From: Asaia bogorensis
GTDB lineage: Bacteria; Pseudomonadota; Alphaproteobacteria; Acetobacterales; Acetobacteraceae
Assembly: GCA_945874515.1 (NCBI GenBank)
Contig: CAMCHA010000193.1
Span: forward strand, 1 to 5,668
Length of the DNA stretch: 5,668 bases
Direction of reading: 5' to 3'
This document shows positions 1-4,475 of the stretch, one piece after another. The notes under the pieces are model-generated. The model was not told where the DNA came from and made no database searches. It was given only the letters and a program-made list of their open reading frames with translations. The position numbers and the translations under genes are program-made. Each line of letters begins with the position of its first letter. Position 1 is the first letter of the stretch.

Positions 1-573
1 CTGACCCTGCTGACCACGCAGATCAAGAACCAAAGCCCGACCGATCCGCTGGATACGAACCAGATGACCAATCAGTTGGTGCAGTTTGCCTCGGTCGAAC
101 AGCAAATCGCGATGAACCAGAACCTGCAGCGCTTGCTCTCGCTGGAGCAGACATCTCAGCTTACCGCTAGCGCGCCGCTGATCGGTCAGAAGGTGTCGGT
201 TGAGGCTGAGCAAATCACCCTACAAAGTGGTACCGGGGCGCTGAATTTGCCGGCAGCCGGCGCCTCTCAGACCGCCCTGGTCACCATCCGGGGTAGCGGC
301 GATCGCGTCATGCGCCAGGAAACGGTGCCGCTTGGCAACGCGCCCAAGACCTGGTCCTGGGATGGCAAGGGCGCTGATGGGCTAGCGCTGCCGGATGGCG
401 CTTATAAGGTGAGCGTCACCGGCGTTTCTATCGGCGGAAAGCCTGAGGCGCTGCCCTTCACGACCGTCGGCAAGGTGACTGGGGCCGAAAGGGCGGGCGG
501 TGATCTGAAGCTGCTACTCGGCCAGTTGCAGGTCAGCTTCGACAAGCTTCGCAACGTCAATTCAGGTAACTGA
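1..573 (+). CDS. flgD: FlgD, flagellar hook-capping/scaffold protein (5'-truncated)
   Basis: FlgD caps the growing hook outside the cell and is needed for polymerisation of the hook protein FlgE. Reading frame 1 is open from the first base to the TGA at 571-573, giving 190 residues. The first in-frame ATG (64) lies inside the conserved N-terminal FlgD region, so the true start is upstream of the window; about 30 residues are probably missing, judging from the usual length of about 220-230. The opening segment has the family pattern L-x-x-Q-I-K-N-Q-x-P-T-D-P-L-D, followed by MTNQLVQFASVEQQ. The middle contains the Ig-like hallmark WDGKGADGLALPDGAYKVSV (fragment residues about 119-138). The C-terminus returns to the TGAERAGGDLKLLLG strand typical of the Tudor-like part. 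It is followed by a 247-bp gap before fliF, so it is probably the end of a separate hook transcript. The family is clear; only the start is unknown. Confidence 0.93.
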   Translation: MTLLTTQIKNQSPTDPLDTNQMTNQLVQFASVEQQIAMNQNLQRLLSLEQTSQLTASAPLIGQKVSVEAEQITLQSGTGALNLPAAGASQTALVTIRGSGDRVMRQETVPLGNAPKTWSWDGKGADGLALPDGAYKVSVTGVSIGGKPEALPFTTVGKVTGAERAGGDLKLLLGQLQVSFDKLRNVNSGN

Positions 574-590
574 GGCACCTTCTTTCCGCA

Positions 591-641
591 GTCTCGTGGT
601 TTTGCCGCCCCTCTCTATTGAGCGGGCGGCAAGCTCGAGAC
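591..641 (+). terminator. Nested inverted repeat after flgD, possible terminator or 3'-end stem-loop
   Basis: The inner arms are TTGCCGCCC (602-610) and GGGCGGCAA (624-632), a perfect 9-bp match around a 13-base loop. The outer arms are GTCTCG (591-596) and CGAGAC (636-641), also perfect, separated from the inner arms by 5 and 3 unpaired bases. The structure begins 18 bases after the flgD stop, where a terminator or mRNA-stabilising hairpin would be expected. There is no T-tract after either arm on either strand, so it is not a canonical Rho-independent terminator. The pairing is read directly; the role is inferred. Confidence 0.4.
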
Positions 642-669
642 ATAGCCAGGGGGCGCTGAAACTCAAGAA

Positions 670-689
670 ATGTATCAAAAATGATACAT
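670..689. promoter_or_regulatory. Perfect AT-rich dyad ATGTATCA-N4-TGATACAT, operator candidate
   Basis: Arms ATGTATCA (670-677) and TGATACAT (682-689) are exact reverse complements around AAAA. The site lies in the AT-rich part of the flgD-fliF gap, about 130-150 bases before fliF. Size and symmetry fit a site for a dimeric helix-turn-helix regulator. It is not the CtrA box (TTAA-N7-TTAA), and its half-sites are in the opposite order to an FNR box (TTGAT-N4-ATCAA). I do not recognise the regulator. As RNA it could also form an 8-bp hairpin. Confidence 0.4.
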
Positions 690-724
690 GGATCGTCTTT
701 CCGCCACTTTGTTCTAAATCCAAC

Positions 725-741
725 ATTTCCTTTGAGGAAAT
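725..741. promoter_or_regulatory. Perfect dyad ATTTCCT-TTG-AGGAAAT, operator candidate overlapping a possible -35 box
   Basis: Arms ATTTCCT (725-731) and AGGAAAT (735-741) are exact reverse complements around TTG. It overlaps the weak promoter candidate at 732-762, a position suited to a repressor. A few T residues (741-745) follow the right arm, so a weak AT-rich hairpin with a short T-run is an alternative reading, but the stem is poor for a terminator. The symmetry is read directly; the function is inferred. Confidence 0.35.
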
Positions 742-762
742 TTTTGCCGATTGTGGTATATG
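732..762 (+). promoter_or_regulatory. Weak sigma-70-like promoter candidate for the fliF operon
   Basis: TTGAGG (732-737) and TATATG (757-762) each match four of six bases of the -35 and -10 consensus, with a 19-base spacer, longer than the usual 16-18. It sits in an AT-rich stretch and would start transcription near 769, giving a leader of about 50 bases before fliF. A promoter in this gap is expected because fliF starts a tightly packed gene set, but this exact placement is tentative. I found no sigma-54 motif with correct GG-N10-GC spacing and no CtrA box in the gap. Confidence 0.25.
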
Positions 763-800
763 ACAATCTTGCAAGCGGGGCTTTGGCTCAGGGGACGCTT

Positions 801-811
801 GGGAAAGAGGG
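801..811 (+). promoter_or_regulatory. Purine-rich ribosome-binding site deciding the fliF start
   Basis: GGGAAAGAGGG precedes three in-frame start candidates: TTG 812, GTG 818 and ATG 821. The GAGGG at 807-811 is 9 bases from ATG 821 and 6 from GTG 818, but directly abuts TTG 812, leaving no room for ribosome spacing. This favours ATG 821, with GTG 818 as the alternative. Confidence 0.5.
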
Positions 812-820
812 TTGGGGGTG

Positions 821-2425
821 ATGGGCAATTTCGTCGCTCAGGTGCGTGCCTTAGGGATGTGGCGCTTGGGTGCCCTGGCCGGCACGGCCGTGCTTGTGCT
901 CGGGCTCATGGTCTGGCTTGTGCTGCGGGCCAGTCAGCCCGTCATGGGGCTTCTATATGCTGATTTGGAGCAACGCGATGCCGGGCAGGTAGTCGCGGCA
1001 CTTGATCGGGCCAAGGTTCCGTATCGCATCGAAGGCAATGGCACCCGGATCATGGTGCCGGATGACCAAGTGGGTCGTCTGCGGCTGTCGCTTGCGCGGG
1101 AAGGCCTGCCATCGGGCGGTAATGTTGGCTACGAAATCTTTGATCGCAATGAAAGCCTGACGACCACACCCTTTCAGCAGGATATGAACCGTGTGCGCGC
1201 CATGGAAGGCGAATTGGCGCGCAGTATTGCGACCCTGTCTGGTGTGCGCGCCGCGCGCGTGCATCTTGTGTTGCCGCGTCGCGAAGCCTTTTCGCGTGAA
1301 CGTAGTGATGCGCAAGCCTCGGTCATGCTGACCATGCAGGGCGCGCAGCGGCTTGATCGGGAAGCGATTCAGTCGGTGCTGCATCTGGTTTCCACCGCAG
1401 TACCTGGCTTGCGGCCGCAGAATGTTTCCATTGTCGATTCACGCGGCGCGCTTTTGGCCCGCGGTGGTCAGGCGCTATCGGGCCCAGCGGCGGCGGCGTC
1501 TCAGGAAGAAATGCGGCGTGCTCAGGAATTGCGCCTGGCGCGCGCGGTTGAGGAAATGCTGGAACGCAGCCTGGGCCCGGGGCGCGTGCGTGCGGAAGCC
1601 ACGGTTGATATGGATTTTGATCGTGTCCAGATCACCGAAGAGCGCTTTGATCCTGACAATCAGGTGGCGCGCAGCCAGCAAAGCGTTCAGGAAAGCTCTC
1701 GCGGTTCTGAACCTGCGCCGACAACGGTGCAGAACAACCTGCCCGGCAATGAAAACGCGCCGGGCAGCACGCAGGAAAGCCGTCAGGAAGAAACCACCAA
1801 TTTCGAGATCGGGCGGACCACGCGCAGCACCACGCGTGATCAGCCGATTATCCGGCGCATCAGCATTGGTGTGTTGGTGGATGGTGTTTGGGAACCCCAG
1901 GCCAATGGGCCGCCGCAATATCGTGAACGCTCGGCTGACGAATTGGCGCGGATCGCGACATTGGTGCGAAGCTCGGTAGGCTTTGACGAACGCCGTGGCG
2001 ACAAGGTTGAGGTCGTGGCCATGCGCTTCGCCGAACCGCCCATGCCGGTGGATAGCGGCGAACGCAGCTTCTTTGATATCGCCTTCACCTCCTCGACTGT
2101 CGCCCGCATTATCGAAAGCGCACTTTTTGCCCTGGTTGCGCTGGTGGCGATCCTGCTTTTGGGGCGGCCTGCGGTGCGGCGCCTTGTCACTCTCGCGAAG
2201 CCGTCACAGACCGGTGCGCTGGCTGGCGCCGCTGGCGGCGGCGGACTTCCGGCCGTCGCCGGCGCCGCAGTGCCAGAACAGGATGGCATGGTGACGCTGT
2301 CGATGGTGCAGGGGCAGATGCGGGCTTCGTCCATCAATCAGATTCAGCAATTGGTGGAAAGTAACCCCGAGCAATCGCTCAACGTTATCAGACGCTGGAT
2401 CGCCCCGCCGGAGGAACCGGCATGA
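821..2425 (+). CDS. fliF: FliF, flagellar MS-ring protein
   Basis: FliF builds the inner-membrane MS ring that houses the export gate and carries the C-ring. From ATG 821 it has 534 residues, within the usual range of about 530-570. TM1 spans about residues 16-35. The periplasmic YscJ/FliF ring-building region follows from about 40 to 215, including the stretch [15 protein letters not shown] and the segment [21 protein letters not shown] Ser/Gln/Asn-rich spacer (about 285-325) leads into the conserved [11 protein letters not shown]...[12 protein letters not shown] strand region. TM2 is about 430-448. After an Ala/Gly-rich linker (462-489), the cytoplasmic tail (490-534) has the [13 protein letters not shown] pattern of the FliG-docking helix. 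It is the first gene of the operon, and its TGA overlaps the fliG ATG. TTG 812 and GTG 818 are possible upstream starts adding three or one residues. Nothing suggests a defect. Confidence 0.97.
   Translation: MGNFVAQVRALGMWRLGALAGTAVLVLGLMVWLVLRASQPVMGLLYADLEQRDAGQVVAALDRAKVPYRIEGNGTRIMVPDDQVGRLRLSLAREGLPSGGNVGYEIFDRNESLTTTPFQQDMNRVRAMEGELARSIATLSGVRAARVHLVLPRREAFSRERSDAQASVMLTMQGAQRLDREAIQSVLHLVSTAVPGLRPQNVSIVDSRGALLARGGQALSGPAAAASQEEMRRAQELRLARAVEEMLERSLGPGRVRAEATVDMDFDRVQITEERFDPDNQVARSQQSVQESSRGSEPAPTTVQNNLPGNENAPGSTQESRQEETTNFEIGRTTRSTTRDQPIIRRISIGVLVDGVWEPQANGPPQYRERSADELARIATLVRSSVGFDERRGDKVEVVAMRFAEPPMPVDSGERSFFDIAFTSSTVARIIESALFALVALVAILLLGRPAVRRLVTLAKPSQTGALAGAAGGGGLPAVAGAAVPEQDGMVTLSMVQGQMRASSINQIQQLVESNPEQSLNVIRRWIAPPEEPA
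2410..2415 (+). promoter_or_regulatory. Strong Shine-Dalgarno for fliG inside the fliF 3' end
   Basis: GGAGGA lies 6 bases before ATG 2422, close to the ideal anti-Shine-Dalgarno match and spacing. Because fliG starts within the fliF stop (ATGA overlap), this gives fliG its own ribosome entry as well as coupling to fliF. It is the best ribosome-binding site in the window, which fits the need for FliG in near 1:1 ratio with FliF. Confidence 0.7.
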
Positions 2426-3420
2426 GCGGCAAGATGACGGGCCCCCAAAAGGCCGCGACCTTCATGCTGGCAGTGGGTGAGGAGCATGCCTCCAAACTTT
2501 TTGCTATGATGCATGAGGATGAGATCCGCGATATCTCCCAGGCAATGGCGAGCCTCGGCACGGTCTCGGCGGCGGCGGTAGAAGAACTTGCCCGCGAATT
2601 CACCGATTCCCTTGGCCAAACCGGCAATCTCGTCGGCTCATGGGAAACCACGGAGCGCATGCTGCTGCGCACCCTGCCACGAGAACGGGTTGCGCAGATT
2701 ATGGAAGAAATCCGTGGTCCCGCCGGACGGACCATGTGGGACAAGCTTGGTAATGTGAATGAGGCGGTTCTGGCGAATTACCTCAAGAACGAATACCCGC
2801 AGACGGTAGCGGTTGTGCTGACCAAGGTGAAGGCCGAACACGCCGCGCGGGTTCTTTCCATGCTGCCCGAGAGCTTTGCCATGGAAGTGGTCATGCGGAT
2901 GTTGCGGATGGAAAGTGTGCAGAAGGAAGCGCTTGAGGGGGTCGAAAAAACCCTCAAGGCCGAATTCATGTCCAACCTCGCGCGGGCCCAGCGCCGCGAT
3001 GCACATGAAATGATGGCGGAAATCTTCAACAACTTGGATCGCCAATCCGAAAGCCGCATCCTGGCCGCCCTCGAAGAACGCAACCGGGATGCCTCTGAGC
3101 GTATCCGGGCGCTGATGTTTACCTTCGATGATTTGGTGCGTTTGGATGGCCAAGGTGTCCAGGTGCTGATCCGCAATGTGCCCAAGGAACAATTGCTGCT
3201 GGCGCTCAAGGGGTCTTCGGAAAACCTGCGCGACCTATTCTTCAAGAACATGAGCGAACGCGCCGGCAAGATGTTCAAGGAAGACCTTGCCGGTCTTGGC
3301 CCCGTGCGCTTGCGCGAAGTGGATGAGGCGCAGGCCGCTGTGGTGGTGATGGCGAAGGACCTTGCTGCGCAAGGCCAGATCACGCTCCAGGAAGGGCGTG
3401 AGGACGAAATGGTGTATTGA
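2422..3420 (+). CDS. fliG: FliG, flagellar motor switch/torque protein
   Basis: FliG links the MS ring to the C-ring and receives torque from the MotA stator. It has 332 residues, matching the family norm (331 in E. coli). The N-terminal FliF-binding domain is about residues 1-105 and the middle domain about 115-190. The middle domain holds EYPQ (124-127) where many homologues have EHPQ, the FliM-contact motif. The C-terminal domain has MFTF (232-235, family MFxF). The torque-helix charges K263, R280, E287, D288 and R296 line up with E. coli K264, R281, D288, D289 and R297. The charge pattern for stator interaction is therefore complete, with one Asp-to-Glu swap. The start ATG overlaps the fliF stop by four bases and has a strong GGAGGA site upstream. 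Its own TGA shares one base with the next ATG, so translation is probably coupled along the operon. Confidence 0.97.
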   Translation: MSGKMTGPQKAATFMLAVGEEHASKLFAMMHEDEIRDISQAMASLGTVSAAAVEELAREFTDSLGQTGNLVGSWETTERMLLRTLPRERVAQIMEEIRGPAGRTMWDKLGNVNEAVLANYLKNEYPQTVAVVLTKVKAEHAARVLSMLPESFAMEVVMRMLRMESVQKEALEGVEKTLKAEFMSNLARAQRRDAHEMMAEIFNNLDRQSESRILAALEERNRDASERIRALMFTFDDLVRLDGQGVQVLIRNVPKEQLLLALKGSSENLRDLFFKNMSERAGKMFKEDLAGLGPVRLREVDEAQAAVVVMAKDLAAQGQITLQEGREDEMVY

Positions 3421-4079
3421 TGTCAGACGGATTTGTTCCGGTCTCGCGCACGGTACTCTTGCGGGAATTCGCCCCCACTTCACTGATCGAAGCCTTGGAT
3501 GCGGCGCGGGAAGAAGCGGCGCGCATGCCACCGCTGCCGCCTGAACCAGACCCCATGGAAGAAACGCTGCGCGCTGTTGCCGCGGCAGCGCGCGAGGATG
3601 GCTTTGCCGCCGGCCGCGCTTCCATGACCCAGGAAGCGGCCAACCGCGCGACAGAGAGCCTGGCGCAGATCGCCAAAAGCCTGGCTGCCAGCCAGCAAGC
3701 CTCGGTCGATGTCGCCATGGAAGCCAGCAAGGGGGTCGCGCGCGTTGCGCTTGCCATGCTGGATGCGGCGTTGCCAGGGCTGGCCGCTCAGCAAAGCGCG
3801 ACCCTGGTCGCTGATTTCGCCGAAAGACTGCGCCCAGCATTGGGCTTTCTGCCAGAGGCACATTTGCATGTTGCGCCAGGCCTGATCGAAGATGTGCGCG
3901 CCTTGGTTGGTGGTCTTGCCGTTACCTTGGTGCCGGATGCCACGCTGGCCCCAGGTGATGCGCGCGCGGCTTGGCAGGGGGGCAGCGCCGAATTCGATCT
4001 TGCGAAGCGACGCCAAGCGATTGCTGAAGCGCTCAGCGCCGCCGGCCTATACGTTGAACCCGAAATTCAAAATGGATGA
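3420..4079 (+). CDS. fliH: FliH/FlbE-type flagellar export ATPase regulator
   Basis: FliH-family proteins bind the export ATPase FliI, hold it as an inactive complex and tether it to FliN at the C-ring. From ATG 3420 (TGATG overlap with the fliG stop) it has 219 residues; TTG 3417 would add one. A variable N-terminus with a Pro-rich stretch (about 37-45) is followed by an Ala/Glu/Gln-rich helical region (about 47-115) that includes REDGFAAGRA, a common FliH/YscL feature. The C-terminal domain shows HLHVAPGLIEDVRALV (148-163) and APGDARAAWQGGSAEFD (177-193), matching the GD-x-R-x-x-W-x-x-G pattern of the family. The position between fliG and fliN matches Caulobacter flbE, which was described as a FliH homologue. 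FliH sequences diverge strongly, so the call rests on the C-terminal motif, helical composition and gene order together. No clear Shine-Dalgarno sits at the ideal distance, suggesting coupling to fliG. Confidence 0.82.
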   Translation: MSDGFVPVSRTVLLREFAPTSLIEALDAAREEAARMPPLPPEPDPMEETLRAVAAAAREDGFAAGRASMTQEAANRATESLAQIAKSLAASQQASVDVAMEASKGVARVALAMLDAALPGLAAQQSATLVADFAERLRPALGFLPEAHLHVAPGLIEDVRALVGGLAVTLVPDATLAPGDARAAWQGGSAEFDLAKRRQAIAEALSAAGLYVEPEIQNG

Positions 4080-4146
4080 TCCAGCGCTGGCCCCTCATCT
4101 GAGACAGGTCAGCCTTTGGAAAGCCCAAAGCTTTAGGATAAAATGA
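4072..4146 (+). CDS. Possible 24-codon mini-ORF bridging fliH and fliN
   Basis: ATG 4072 opens a 24-residue frame ending at TGA 4144-4146. It starts within the last fliH codons and stops one base before the fliN ATG. The peptide (MDDPALAPHLRQ...SFRIK) has no recognised motif, no membrane segment, and Arg/Lys near its C-terminus. There is no clear Shine-Dalgarno before it. It could relay ribosomes from fliH to fliN, which are otherwise 68 bases apart, or it may be a chance frame. It should be treated as a candidate only. Confidence 0.15.
   Translation: MDDPALAPHLRQVSLWKAQSFRIK
4114..4130 (+). repeat. Short inverted repeat upstream of fliN
   Basis: CTTTGG (4114-4119) and CCAAAG (4125-4130) pair perfectly around AAAGC. 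The hairpin would end five bases before the AGGA ribosome-binding site of fliN (4135-4138). It could influence fliN translation or mark an mRNA processing point. There is no T-run after it, so it is not a terminator. A separate 10-bp palindrome, CCAGCGCTGG, lies at 4081-4090 in the same gap. The arms are short and the biological meaning is uncertain. Confidence 0.3.
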
Positions 4147-4147
4147 C

Positions 4148-4474
4148 ATGAGCGGATCGGATAATTTCGAAGCCATGGCACCGCCGGCGCAGGATCAGCG
4201 CCCGCAAGGCCAAACCGGCACCATGCGCGACTTGGATGCTGTCTATGACATCCCGGTACAGATCAGCGCCGTGTTGGGCCGCGCAACCATGCAGGTCAGC
4301 CAATTGCTGAAGCTTGGCCGCGGTGCGGTGGTGGAATTGGATCGCCGACTGGGCGAGGCCGTGGATATCTACGTCAATAATCGCCTGGTCGCGCGCGGCG
4401 AAGTGGTGATGGTGGATGATAACCGTCTTGGCATCACCATGACGGAAATCGTGAAGTCAGACCGCGGCGGGTGA
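4148..4474 (+). CDS. fliN: FliN, flagellar motor switch/C-ring protein
   Basis: FliN forms the lower part of the cytoplasmic C-ring with FliM, and is the docking site for FliH and thus for the export ATPase. The protein has 108 residues, somewhat shorter than E. coli FliN (137) because the disordered N-terminal part (about 1-30) is brief and there is almost no tail. The SpoA (surface presentation) domain covers about residues 31-102: VYDIPVQISAVLGRATM, then LLKLGRGAVVELDRRLGEAVDIYVN and RLVARGEVVMVDDNRLGITMTEIV, closely following the family pattern. ATG 4148 has AGGA at 4135-4138, nine bases upstream. It is separated from fliH by 68 bases and from flbD by one base. FliM, its partner, is not encoded in the window. 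Confidence 0.96.
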   Translation: MSGSDNFEAMAPPAQDQRPQGQTGTMRDLDAVYDIPVQISAVLGRATMQVSQLLKLGRGAVVELDRRLGEAVDIYVNNRLVARGEVVMVDDNRLGITMTEIVKSDRGG

Positions 4475-4475
4475 T

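Noticed and set aside
736..747. GG...GC arrangement resembling a sigma-54 promoter (GG 736-737, GC 746-747).
   Set aside because: The spacing is 8 bases instead of the required 10, and the flanking bases do not fit TGGCAC-N5-TTGC.
746..753. GCCGATTG resembling the sigma-28 -10 element GCCGATAA.
   Set aside because: No TAAA-type -35 element lies at the right distance; the nearest TAAA (715-718) is 27 bases away. fliF is also an early gene, not a sigma-28 target.
768..775. CTTGCAAG, an 8-bp palindrome in the fliF leader.
   Set aside because: Too short to claim significance and not clearly linked to any signal.
557..828. Two overlapping minus-strand frames across the flgD-fliF gap (557-766 and 562-828).
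   Set aside because: They have no recognisable domain, no convincing ribosome-binding site, and they run through the inverted repeats and promoter-like AT-rich DNA.
751..963. A 70-codon plus-strand frame starting just before fliF.
   Set aside because: Most of it is the fliF coding sequence read in another frame; the product is a low-complexity Arg/Gly/Ala sequence.
1353..1979. A 208-codon plus-strand frame inside fliF.
   Set aside because: It is an Arg/Ala-rich shadow of fliF, which is unmistakable in its own frame. Long alternative frames are expected in GC-rich DNA.
4143..4151. Minimal ATG-ACA-TGA frame overlapping the fliN start.
   Set aside because: A two-codon frame this close to a real start is most simply chance. 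The ATG at 4148 has the better spacing from AGGA and leads into FliN.
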